From the NCBI RefSeq assembly GCF_000218685.1, contig NW_006763306.1, positions 368,835 to 432,834 of the forward strand: a DNA stretch of 64,000 bases, read 5' to 3'. Each line of letters starts with the position of its first letter. Within the stretch, counting starts at the first letter, position 1. Position numbers and translations under genes: made by a program. Origin of the DNA: Serpula lacrymans var. lacrymans S7.9. Lineage: Eukaryota; Basidiomycota; Agaricomycetes; Boletales; Serpulaceae. This document shows positions 42,410-52,929 of the stretch, piece by piece. Under the pieces are notes generated by a model. It ran no database searches. It saw only the letters and a program-made list of their open reading frames with translations, and had not been told where the DNA came from.

Positions 42410-44538
42410 ATGTCTGCTCTCAACGGCTGGCACAGAGGCGAATTGGCCATACAGCGGAAGCTCAACTTTGACGGTCCAATGGCTACTGCCTGGACTTGGA
42501 TTGATGGTGAAATGCCTGAACAGCACAAAGTGTTCCACACAACACAGCTGCCATTCGTTCCTGTCACTACTCTCGACGACAAACGGAGACCCTGGTCTTC
42601 GATTTTAGCAAGCCCAAATGGTCAACCAGGATTTATATCAAGTCCCCACTATACCGAACTTACCATGTCTGCCAAAGTATGGGACGGAGACCCTTTCGTA
42701 GATAACTCGGCACTTCTGGCCCACACAGATCATATGTTGATCGCTGGCATCGGTATTGAATTCTCGACTAGAAGGAGAAACAAATTTGCTGGTTGGATCA
42801 AGGATATCAAAAGTAACGCAGATCGTTATGAAGTTAAAGTGGTGGTAAACCAGGCATTAGGGTTCGTCCATTCCAGTATAAAACGCTACTAAAAACTGAA
42901 CATTTCCCTTAGGAACTGTCCTAAATACATTAACGTTCGAGATCTAATACCTCATCCCGTTACAAATCCTAAAATTTTGCATCGACGTCTTGAATTGGCA
43001 GTCAACGAACGCCTTCCTGAAGAGCTGATATCCTTTGTTCATGAGGCGGACACAGTGTTTCTGGGGACGTCATATGAAGCGACAGAACAAGATACGCTTG
43101 CATTCCCATCACATTTAGGAATGAATCAGCGTGGTGGTAGACAGGGTTTCGTTCGAGTGTCGCCCTCAGATGGGCGAACCCTCATACTCCCAGACTACTC
43201 AGGTAAGCTTGACTTTTGAATTGTCATCTTCACGTCGTGAATGACTTACTTTTGGCTTTTTCAGGAAATCGACTAATGTCATCCTTGGGGAACATTGAAG
43301 CCACGCCCCGTGCTTCTATGACCTTCGTGTCGTTTACCTCTGGCTCTATCCTCTATCTTACAGGAGACGCAAAAACACTCATTGGAAAAGACGCACAGCG
43401 AGTCATGCCGCTCCAAAATGCCATAACAACGGTTTCTGTGACAGGCTACGTATTTGTCGAGGATGCACTTCCAGTTAGACAGCTTCCAGGCAGCGAGGTC
43501 CAACGCAGTGCCTACAGTCCTCCAATACGGTACCTTGCTGACGAAACCTCGGCTCTTTCTCAATATTACAATGACGATACGCAGGTCATGTTATCGAGCG
43601 TTGAGCTTCATAGTCCTGATATTGCGACGTTCACCTTTCAATCAGAGCAGGATCTCGAGGTAAAACCAGGTCAGACGGCCATCCTGGACTTCAAAGCCTT
43701 CCTTGGGTCCCAAAGGTATCAGCATATGGCGCCTACCAATCCTACATCAGTGAATGATGACCGCATTCGTACCTGGACCATTTCTCGATCGAATGGCTGG
43801 CATCGACCAGCTCCACTACCCTCACAGCCAGCACGGTCATTTTCTCTCACCATGCGTAGGAAACCTGGTGGCGCAGTCACCGAGGCTCTCTTTTCGATAT
43901 CGAGCAGGCTTGCTGAGATGAAATCAGAGCTTCTGGATGACACTCGGCCCCTGGGTCTCACTGTCGGCCTGGTTGGGATATCTGGTGATTTCACGTTGCC
44001 AGAAGTCCTAGCAGATGCCTGTCAAGACCCGCGCACCACCACCGCCAATCATCCTCAAAAGCTTTTGTGGATTGCGGGAGGTATTGGTGTTACGCCTTTC
44101 ATAAGCATGCTTAACAGCCTCTCGGATCTTCGTGATTCTTCTCCCAACTCCACGCAAAGCTACGATATTAATCTTCTCATATCTACTCGCGAACCCTCGG
44201 TCCTTCTACCCCTCATTACTCGAGCTTTGCAAACAAATGCTGAGCTTAACCAAAAGGACCATGGAAATACACCTACCATGAGAATAACGATTGATGTCTT
44301 CACGACCAATGACGTATCTGATATTGTTCTGGACGAAATGAAAGGCATAGGTGTTACGCTGAGGTGCCACCGGGGTAGAATTTCTGGCGCTCTTCTAAAG
44401 GTAGAGACTTTGGGCGACTTATCTGAAAGAAAAATCTACCTATGTGGGCCCCCGTTGTTTGAAGATGCGGTTCTGGCTGATTTGGCCTCTGTTGGCATCG
44501 ACGGGAGTCGAGTGAAGCGGGAAATGTTTGCATATTGA
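42410..44538 (+). CDS. PNPOx-like flavin-binding domain fused to a FAD/NAD(P) oxidoreductase
   Basis: Three exons: 42410-42861, 42913-43202 and 43265-44538, about 670 residues. The N-terminal half is a split-barrel FMN-binding (pyridoxamine phosphate oxidase-like) domain: TTQLPFVPVTTLDDKRRPWS, then ADTVFLGTSYEA, MNQRGGRQGFVRV, LILPDYSGNRLMSSLGNIEA and FVSFTSGSILYLTGDA. The C-terminal half is a ferredoxin-reductase-type module: a FAD beta-barrel with RTWTISRSNGW, a nucleotide-binding segment LLWIAGGIGVTPFISMLNSL, and the C-terminal YLCGPPLFEDAVLADL. There is no 2Fe-2S ferredoxin domain at the end. The same order is known in bacterial and fungal proteins annotated as PNPOx-flavohaemoprotein-like reductases. 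Substrate unknown. The gene is convergent with the aminotransferase (320 bp apart). Confidence 0.87.
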
Positions 44539-44856
44539 TCCAGAAAATCTACCTTTGCTGTATAGTACCCATTGTGTATAGCTTGTATTTTGTAGGCCAA
44601 GTGTATTAAAACTCACTACTCTGTAATATGCTCAATATATGCTCCATGTTACAAAGAAACCTTTTAGGATCATCGATTCCGGTGTCAAGCTGGATTGGCC
44701 AACACAACCCAAAGAATGTAATCTGAACATGTTAATATGTACTTCCCAATGTACTTCCGAGTCACTAATGACCCTTTTGAGCAAACGGTTGACCCAACTC
44801 TATAAGCCAGTTTACTCTTGGAAACAGAGTGTCGGGAGAGTCTCGGGTGAATGACT
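44539..44856. other. Short convergent intergenic region
   Basis: Holds the two 3' ends of the flanking genes. No gene seen. Confidence 0.5.
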
Positions 44857-46407
44857 TCAAGTTGCGCCTTTTTGCTCTACACTCCATCCAAATGTCTCCT
44901 CGCACTCTTTCAATCTCTCACACACCCTCCGCACCTTCTCATCATCCACATTCGCGACAGAAAACCTTATCCACCTCTCCCAATCTCCCTTCACCTCCCC
45001 TCCTTCACCTCCCACCTCCATGTCTTCATCGCAGAAGAATTGCATCGGTAGGGTTAACACCCCGACCTCGGTTGCAAGACGAGCGCACACGTCATAAGCG
45101 CTAACGCCCATGAAAGGATGTTTGACGAAGGCAAAGTACCCGCCTTGAGCGCCAATGATCCACTTCTCGGGGAGGAGCTCTCGGAATAGTCTGTGCCGCT
45201 CCACTAGAGCTGTCGCATTGGCAAGGATCGATGGTCTCAGAGAAGGTAACAAAGAAGGGGATGCAAACGCAAGCTGAGGGGGTCGTGGAGGACAAATTTG
45301 GAGGCAATCGAGGGTGGTGGTGATGTGTCTCAGGAGTGTGGGCGATGCAGCGATCAGGCCAAGGCGATGGCCGGGTATGCAGTATGATTTAGAGAAGGAG
45401 AAAAGGTGAACGAAAGTTTCGCGCCAGGATTTTGTTAGGTGTGCACCATGGTATGGTTTGGGCGGTAAGGGCGAGAACAAAGAATGGGGTGGGCCGGGAT
45501 TGATGAAATCGCGATAGGTTTCATCAACGATGAGAGCTAGGTTGTGCTGCTTAGCAAGGTCGGCGAAGGACGCGATCAGTGCAGGTGAATAAATGGCTCC
45601 TGTCTGTGAAAGCCAGAGTTGATGTTCGATACGCAAAAGTTTGCTGGTGAAATAGGGCTTACTGGATTATTAGGCGTCACAAGAGCAATGGCTCTGGTTT
45701 TGGATGATATAAGACTGGCGCACGTATGAGGAGAAGGCGTGAATCCTTCTTCCGTACAAGTTAGCAAGGGCACTGCCTTGATTCCCAATAGGTTCAGACT
45801 CATTCTGGGGCGATGGGTCAAAGGCTGGCTAAAATGCAGAAGCAAATAAAGCACCATACTGGTGGTTGAAGTACCTGAGTAGATGAAAACGAACCACAGA
45901 GTGAGGAGCTGTATGCCATACGCATTGAAAAGGATGCTTACCAAGGGACAGGAAGGATTATTTCGTCTCCAGCATCAGCCAAGCACATGACAGTGGCGAT
46001 AAAAGCCATGTTACAACCCGAAGTAATGGCAATGTCATCGGATGTGATATCTGCAGCCTGTCCATAGACCGTCTTCATTTCCTGCGCCATTGCATGCCTG
46101 AGAGACGGCTCTCCGGTTGGAGGGCAATAACCACAAGCATCTGGAGACAAAGACGCCTTTGAAAGTGCGTCTAGAAGGATTTTTGGAGGCGGTACGCCTG
46201 GGACACCTTGCGACATGTCTAGAAGAGGTCTCCCAGCCTTTGGGACATACATTGTTGCCCATTTTCTGGCTTGCGGAATTCTGCGATAGGAAATCGCAGT
46301 GGATCAGTTGTTTTGTTTGAGCTATGTGTTTCACTTCGCACTTACGGCGGTGAAATGGTGCTCAGAACACTGCGGGACAGCCGAAAAGCCAGACTACCGG
46401 GCGACAT
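44857..46407 (-). CDS. Class I/II PLP-dependent aminotransferase
   Basis: A pyridoxal-phosphate aminotransferase. The start ATG is at 46407 and exon 1 is 46407-46346. Exon 2 (from 46280) restores frame to ARKWATMYVPKAGRPLLDMS. Further exons carry ACGYCPPTGEPSLRHAMA, the PLP-phosphate contact ITSGCNMAF, IILPVPWYFNH (aromatic stacking residue), ALVTPNNPTGAIY (Asn ligand) and ALIVDETYRDF (Asp-x-x-Tyr). The Schiff-base Lys lies in FSFSKSYCIPGHRLG, and the C-terminal Arg in WIRFSVANV. Length is about 430 residues, normal for fold type I. It resembles aspartate/LL-DAP/kynurenine aminotransferase-like proteins; the amino donor cannot be told. The first exon is Ser/Leu/Arg-rich and could act as a mitochondrial presequence. 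Confidence 0.88.
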
Positions 46408-46843
46408 AGATTCGGTGGACAGGCTGAGATTATCAGAATTTGGAAATGGGATATTGTCTGTAGTGTAAAGTTCGTTTTCTCTTCACTGGAAAGATCCTGT
46501 GAGCGATATTCTAAATTCTGATTCGGACATGATCGTGAGTTACTCCAATTGAACGGCTTATGGGCGGCAGTGAGCTATAACGGCATCCTGCAGATCCTCG
46601 GCCTTGTATTTCACATCCACCTTTGCGAAGTAAAGCCGCAATGGATAGAACAGTTAGCAACTTGAAGTTGAACTTTTATCCACTGGGAAGTCGAACTCGA
46701 GTCTGTAATGATGTTCAAAGTTGCAGCAATGTAATAGTAACAATAAAGATCTCAAGCTGATTTCGGATTGGTCATTACAAACGTGCAGAAGTCAAGAAAG
46801 CGTTACACTCAAATCATCAGCTGCATAATTCCCGCTTCAAGCC
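46408..46843. other. Intergenic between aminotransferase promoter and the first ICMT-like gene
   Basis: No coding signal. Expected to hold the aminotransferase promoter. Confidence 0.5.
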
Positions 46844-47612
46844 CTAGTAGATACCTGGTATGACCCAGTATTTCACCCTACTCGACCACTCATCCCACTC
46901 TCTGCCAAACTCCTTCTTCATCATTTGGTCCTCCTTAGGACATCTCCTGAAAAGGCTGATCGTGGTAAGACCCATGAAAGTAGCCCAAGCCCAAGCAACT
47001 CGTCCAATTATACGATTATCGAGCAGCCCCGATTCTCTTAACCATGACCCGGGAGACGCGTACATCGTTATAACGCCCACAAAACTTAGCGCTATGGCCG
47101 AATAACTTGGATGACGGACGAAGGAGTAGGGACCGTCCTTCACGAGTCTGTGATCTTTGCGCACACTTAGTTGAAATGTGAACAACCGGCCCAGAGCACG
47201 GTAGCATTGCCATCGGAGTAAGCCACCCAATGAAACGAGTGTGCTTCCCACTAGAAAAGCAGGCGAGACGCTGCTCTTGTCCGGACCGCCCAAGGCATCT
47301 AACAGGGTTGATGCGACCTCTGGAAGCTGTGACGGAGGGACTAGTGGAAGGATAATGGTGGCAGCTTGACCTAGCGTCGCCAACCAGAAGGTTGTCTGTT
47401 GCAATCGCGTTAGCAAATTCCTCTCCCAATCTTTGATAGATGGTACACACCTTCAGTACGATGGTAAGCGTGCCTGTGGCATTGTTGAGGCATACTTCAC
47501 GAAAGCTAGGCTTCAACATCTCATCTTTGCCAGGAGGAGCATTCGGGGGAGTGTAGGCCACATTTATACCGATGGCTGAAGATAAAATGAAAGGCAGCTT
47601 CAGAAGAGACAT
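46844..47612 (-). CDS. ICMT-like membrane methyltransferase, copy 1
   Basis: Two exons: 47612-47451 and 47395-46844, 237 residues. It belongs to the isoprenylcysteine carboxyl methyltransferase / PEMT-like family of multi-span endoplasmic reticulum proteins that use S-adenosylmethionine. The N-terminus is hydrophobic and followed by YTPPNAPP. Several membrane segments follow. The signature region is FTFQLSVRKDHRLVKDGPYS plus FVRHPSYSAIA. The C-terminus is EFGREWDEWSSRVKYWVIPG. The sole intron falls after codon 54, phase 0, as in copies 2 and 3. A TATATAAAGG element within a TA-dinucleotide run lies near 47665-47684. True Ste14 methylates farnesylated proteins and pheromones; whether these paralogues do is unknown. 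Confidence 0.85.
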
Positions 47613-47664
47613 GATTTTCTTTGGGATGGAGCGTAAAGCTGGGGTAATGTTTTAAATCTAGAGT

Positions 47665-47684
47665 CCTTTATATATATATATATA
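47665..47684 (-). promoter_or_regulatory. TATA-rich promoter element of ICMT-like copy 1
   Basis: A (TA)n run joined to TATAAAGG on the minus strand, 53-72 bp upstream of the ATG at 47612. Confidence 0.45.
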
Positions 47685-47691
47685 CTCAATC

Positions 47692-48296
47692 ATCATGTCT
47701 TGATCACAGTCATATATGACTGACCAGGCTAATTCCATTTTCCGTAACCCTTCGAGGCAAACGATGTAAGTGGTGATAAAACATGACAACAGTTACACGT
47801 TTTGCCTAGTGGCAGTCTTCTAGTATCCGAACGGAACGTTCACTTTCTTTACCTATGTCATGGGTCATTAGTAACTCCTCATTGAGAATTAGTATTGCGC
47901 CAGAAAAAATCAACGTAGACTACTTACTTTGGGCAGCTTTTACACTAAAAGAGCAAAGTGATGAATAGATTTTAGTTTACTTCAACTTGCATCCGAGTCT
48001 TGTATCCACTCCATCGCACGGTAATGATGCGATACATATGACGTTAGCTGCGACATCCACACTACAGTACCGAGTCGGAGCTGGGTTTTGGTTGCGGCTC
48101 GGCAGCGGGGGCTTGAAGAGGCCGCAACGTTGCAGCTTGAACGTTTGAACTAGCAGTACTCTTACGGGCTTCGTGAGGTTGTCATGAACAAGCAAGACAA
48201 AAATCAAAGCTCCTTGCCATAAAAGTCACTAGCATAATGTGGCGACAAACACGTATCATTTCTCGCCCTTTGATCAAGGCCCTGGGGTTTATCCTG
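47692..48296. other. Intergenic between ICMT-like copies 1 and 2
   Basis: About 600 bp, no gene recognised. Confidence 0.5.
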
Positions 48297-49077
48297 CTAG
48301 TAGACGCCAGGTATCACCCTGTATCTCACTCTTCGCGCCCACTCGTCCCACTCTTTCCCAAACTTCTTTTGAAGGAGCCTATCTTCATCTGGTATTCTCA
48401 TTAACAAAGCTACGGAAACAGCGGCCATCATGCCTATCCATCCTATTGTTAACCCCTTCCCTATCGGTGTGCGTAGGACGTTTGACTCCCTCAACCAGGA
48501 TCCAGGAGCGGCGTGAGAGCATACGGCACCGACGATCGCAAAAGCGAGTGCTGTGTAACTCGGGTGACGGACAATTGAATATGGACCGGCCGTGACAAGC
48601 TGATGCTCTTTACGGATGCCCAGTTGAAACGTGAATAGACGACCAAGGGTCCTGTAGCAGGTGTACCGAATGAGACCTGCTGCAGAGCCCGCCAAGGTAC
48701 CAAAAACGAATAACGGTGTGACGCGCAGCCGTTGGGGACGGCCCAAACCAGATAGAGCTGCAGATAGATGGTTTGACAAAGGTGGAGGAAGAACGGAGGG
48801 GAGAATGACGCCTATTTCAGCGAGTTCGGCCAACACAAATATGCCCTATACAATAGGAGTGGGATCGTCAAGCAATGTAAAACAGATACTATTCGCTGCT
48901 TTTGGAACTAACCCTTGTAAATACCACAGAGTAGCGAGTAATAGTGTTCAGAAAATCCTCGCGGAAACCCGTGGGCGCGATCTCATCTGGTTCAGCACCA
49001 CTGTTTGGAGGCGTAAAAGTAACATAGACCCCAATAGCTTCAGCTATCAAGAATGGGAGCCTGAGACGCGAAGTCAT
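48297..49077 (-). CDS. ICMT-like membrane methyltransferase, copy 2
   Basis: Two exons: 49077-48913 and 48845-48297, 237 residues. The start was set at ATG 49077 because the following MTSRLRLPFLIAEAIGV aligns with the start of copies 1 and 3; an upstream in-frame ATG at 49167 would add 30 unlike residues. Family features are YVTFTPPN, FTFQLGIRKEHQLVTAGPYS, IVRHPSYTALA, CSHAAPGSWLRES and EWDEWARRVRYRVIPGVY. The intron is after codon 55, phase 0. The orientation is the same as copy 1, about 680 bp away. The donor is GTTAGT, slightly unusual. Confidence 0.85.
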
Positions 49078-50695
49078 CTGGCTACAGACGACTATGGAGT
49101 GGTGTGAAAGAGACCTGAACAACTGGTAGCGATGGCACCATCTTGATACCTCGATACTAGAGGACAACCGTGACCATGAGAAAGATAGTCAAAGATGAAG
49201 CCGAACCGTAATAGTGCACTTACGCTCTGTTTAGCAACAGAAGAGCGAGTGATCAGAGCGGTTCTAAAGCTTCTGATTGATCTTAGACAGATTCAGACAC
49301 ATGATCCATAAATCCATGGGAAAAAAACAACAGAAAAAAGACACGAGGTAACACAAGCGCCGTACCTTTACACAAAAGTCAAGTTATACGTTGGGCGTTA
49401 GCTTATACGGCAGGAACATGACCAGGGCTCGCCGAGTGGTCTCTGCCTTTATCGCGATAATAATACCTGCGGTGGTAACGCAAACAACATAAGCATCACA
49501 ACGAATTCACACGATGTCCAAATACGAGTTCAAGCTTTGAATTAACTTGGGACTATCGAAAGTGCCAAAATTTCCAACGGATAGCCATGAGAAGATGGTT
49601 AGTATTGAACCGGACTTTGTTCCCAAAGATATGACCAGAAGACACACCTTACATTTAAGATTAGTGTTCTAGATATGCATTCGAACACCGACTTAGGAGA
49701 ATGTGAAGTAAAAGCACCATGGTCAGGTAACTTCTGAGATGAATATAATTAACGATGCGATCTCTCTTCACCTTCCAGGTGACTTCATGCTCCCTACGCC
49801 GATAATTCTCTTCAGGGTCGCCGAGGAATGTCTTATCAACTGAGCTTGAGAGCTTTTATGTCCGCGTGACGGGGAGGGTTAAGGCACTAAGCACTCTTCC
49901 CAGCTCTCGATGCATTGTTTGACAATCATGGGGTAGAGTCAAAAACCACGATATGACGTGATTTTAGCTAGCCTCGTGATACTGATACTGATACTGATAG
50001 GGTAACTGAATGCTAGATTTGTAAGAGAAACTACACTGACAATAAGTTTGAACCGGTTCCGAGGAGATGCGCGAATACTCATGAAACAAAACACCTAGGT
50101 TGTTCCCCACATCAGCATCAGTGAAGTGTTTTTTTCTGGAAAATCCAAGTAAGCATACATACCACTAATTGGTTGATCGCAGGAATCGATAATACTGATC
50201 ATTTAAATGAGCCTTAGCGGGCCGGGATCATAACCTTGTCGTCCAACCAATCCAGTTCATCGTAGAACACCAAACAGAGCTATAGCAAGCTCTATTTCCC
50301 TCAAAACTGCGGCGAAGGCCGGAGAACGAGCCGGAGAACCTACAGGGTATGTTAATTTCGGCACGGTGAATATAACATACGTTCTGGGGTAGCACGCATA
50401 CAAAGGCGAAGGAAGCTGCTGTCGCTACAATCCAAGCGGGGATATTGAGAGCTTCGAGGGAGGTACTGAGGCTGATTGGACGAATAAGCCGAGGACACGG
50501 CAGGGATGGGACATAAATGAGCCGAGAAGGCCAATACCGAATGAGACTGGAGAAGACAACAAAGTAGTGGCGGATCCACTTTGATGCACAGCTCAAAACT
50601 TGGTCAGGTTGTAGGAGTATAAAAAGATGACATACCCTGGTAGCTGCAGCTTAGCATCCACGGCGTCAGTCCACCGTTTAGTGCCTCCTTCCTTC
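49078..50695. other. Intergenic, about 1.6 kb, between ICMT-like copies 2 and 3
   Basis: The two flanking genes are divergent, so both promoters lie here. A minus-strand frame at 50228-50596 is hydrophobic in part (PAWIVATAASFAFVCVL) but lacks ICMT motifs and is not accepted as a gene. Confidence 0.45.
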
Positions 50696-51502
50696 ATGTC
50701 GCTAACGAAAATCCCATTTCTTGTATCGACTGCACTGAGCACGCATGTCGCTTGGACGCCTCCTAACCCTCCGCCATCACAAAATGAACGGCTGAAAAAT
50801 ATCACGTTATCTGAGGCATTGTTTGTGAAGACAGTGCGAAAGGGGCCATACATGACAAAGGTGCCCCCTCTTCGTTCGTCGCACAATAGTAGGACCGTTA
50901 ATTGAAAGCCTTGATATATTCAACAGATTATGATATGGATAGTTTGCCTTTGCGAGGCAGCGGTAATTTATATCCGACGAAACCCATCTTCAGATTTGGC
51001 AAAACGGCTGTTGCAGCTGCTTGTACCTGGAGCATCGACGCTGTCCAGTCGTCATCATGCTATTGGACAGATTCGACTTTCACGCATATTCTTAGCCAGC
51101 TGGCTTTTAACCTCGCTCGGTGGTCTTGTACGTCTCGAATGTTACCGACTCCTTGGACGTCTCTTCACCTACGAGCTGACAATCCGTCCTAACCACGAAC
51201 TTGTCACGACTGGATTATATTCCATCGTTCGACATCCAAGCTACACAGGAGCGATGTTGGAAGGCGTTGGTGTGGCTTTGTATTTGATGAGCCCTGGATC
51301 ATGGGTGCAGGAATGTGGGATCTGGAAAACTAATGTGGGGAAGTGCCTGATTCTCGGGTGGATATCTAATGTCGGGTATACCTTGGTCAACATGACGTTG
51401 CGGACGAAGAAAGAAGATGTGTTCTTAAAGGAGGAGTTCGGCGAGGCATGGGAGGCATGGGCGAGGAGGGTGCGATATAGACTGATTCCAGGCATATATT
51501 AG
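50696..51502 (+). CDS. ICMT-like membrane methyltransferase, copy 3
   Basis: Two exons: 50696-50860 and 50927-51502, 246 residues. The start ATG 50696 gives MSLTKIPFLVSTALSTHVAW, which aligns with the other copies; an upstream in-frame ATG at 50627 is less likely. Motifs are AWTPPNPPP, LGRLFTYELTIRPNHELVTT, GLYSIVRHPSYTGAM, MSPGSWVQECG and EAWEAWARRVRYRLIPGIY. The intron is after codon 55, phase 0, the same place as in copies 1 and 2. This copy is inverted relative to the other two and the most diverged, with an extended linker before the signature region. Confidence 0.85.
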
Positions 51503-52929
51503 TGTACTACCCAGTCGTCCACGTATAGACTACGTGTAAATGGTCCTAAGCTTCAAAGTTCTGTCAGTAAACCAAAAGAAGCTACCATCGGACGTTTTTG
51601 GCAACGACCTAGACAACTTGACGCATACATGTATTCTAGAGGCAGCCATTACTTGAAAACGATAGTCACTTTAGCTGGACAATGTGATTTTGTATAAGGT
51701 GATGATGATGACGATGATGATATTACGCGCCTTGTCAAGAATTCGTCAGTGGTAAAAGCACTGACAGATATTTCCCCGGAACAAACATCTTCACGGACAA
51801 GGTATATTGGTTCAAGAGCCGTTCTGATCATAGATCTGGTGTGAGTGATCATGTCTGTAAGTATTTATATCTCGAGTACGTGGGACCAGTGCGATTTTCA
51901 TGGTATACCTCGGAATGGGAATCCCCAGATAGCGCACGTACGATCATGACCTATCGTCAGAGTCAGTTGGACATTAACAGACTATTCAAAAACAAACTAT
52001 TAGCGTTGGTGTACCTCGTTCTGCGTTATTGTCAATGATAACGATGTTGTTGTGAGTAGAGGACAAACGAGAATCAGGCCAAAGCTGGGTTTACAGGTTA
52101 TGACAGGCTAAACACCATTCCGGGAAGATATGGGCCTATTGAATTAGCTATAATATTAATGATACTTCTGAAAACTGCCAAAAATTGAAAGCATGGTCCC
52201 CTAGTGTAGTGTGTTTTAGGAAGTTGAAAACTGCACTCGACGTCGATGAGTTTTGCGGTATTATTATGTGTCTGTCTTGCGTTGCTAACATTGTGTCGCA
52301 ATTGGAGATCTTCAGTGAGCTTCTACTAATAGAAGAGCGCATTTGAGCAAATGATGGCGCGATGGCCATACTTAGCGGGCGGGCGATGCATGGTGGCGAG
52401 CTGAACGATACGCGTAAATATTGGCATGTGCGCGTACGCGTGTCGGTGGCCAGTGCGGCGATGGCTGCAGTTGCAAGGCCCTGGGCTCAGAAAACTTACT
52501 GTAACGATATTCTCCATCAATGATAACGTCAAGCCTGCGGCAAAATTTTGCGTTCCCAGAACTCTCCCAGACCAGTGCAAATACAGTTTGTACCAAGGGC
52601 CAACTTGAAACCCAGTCTTTGTTGCTCATTTGCTCATATACAGCATACAGCTATGTGCCATGTCGTTTTGAATGTTAATCACGTTCTTCCAGCTTTACGA
52701 CATATTTCACTTTCCCCTTGCTGTTTATCACACCTGGGAACCGCCACATGTACACATCGATTCTCGAAGCACGCCATTTTGATGGTACTTTCAAAGTTAG
52801 GTCGCGATATGTAATCCGCCAGATTTTGCCCAAGTGGAGCACAGCGCTTGGGATATATAAGTACTCTCTCAGAGGAGATCCCCTTTTAAGCGTCTGCGGC
52901 GTTATACCGACTCAGTCTTTGCTCCCGCC
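51503..52929. other. Intergenic, about 1.4 kb
   Basis: No gene recognised. A short run of GATGATGATGACGATGATGA lies near 51700. A TATATAA at 52854-52860 probably serves the transporter starting at 52930. Confidence 0.5.
52854..52860 (+). promoter_or_regulatory. TATA box of the MFS transporter gene
   Basis: TATATAA, 70 bp upstream of the ATG at 52930. Confidence 0.5.

Noticed and set aside
50228..50596. Possible fourth ICMT-like copy
   Set aside because: Only a short hydrophobic stretch. The G-P-Y-S-x-V-R-H-P signature and the C-terminal motif are absent.
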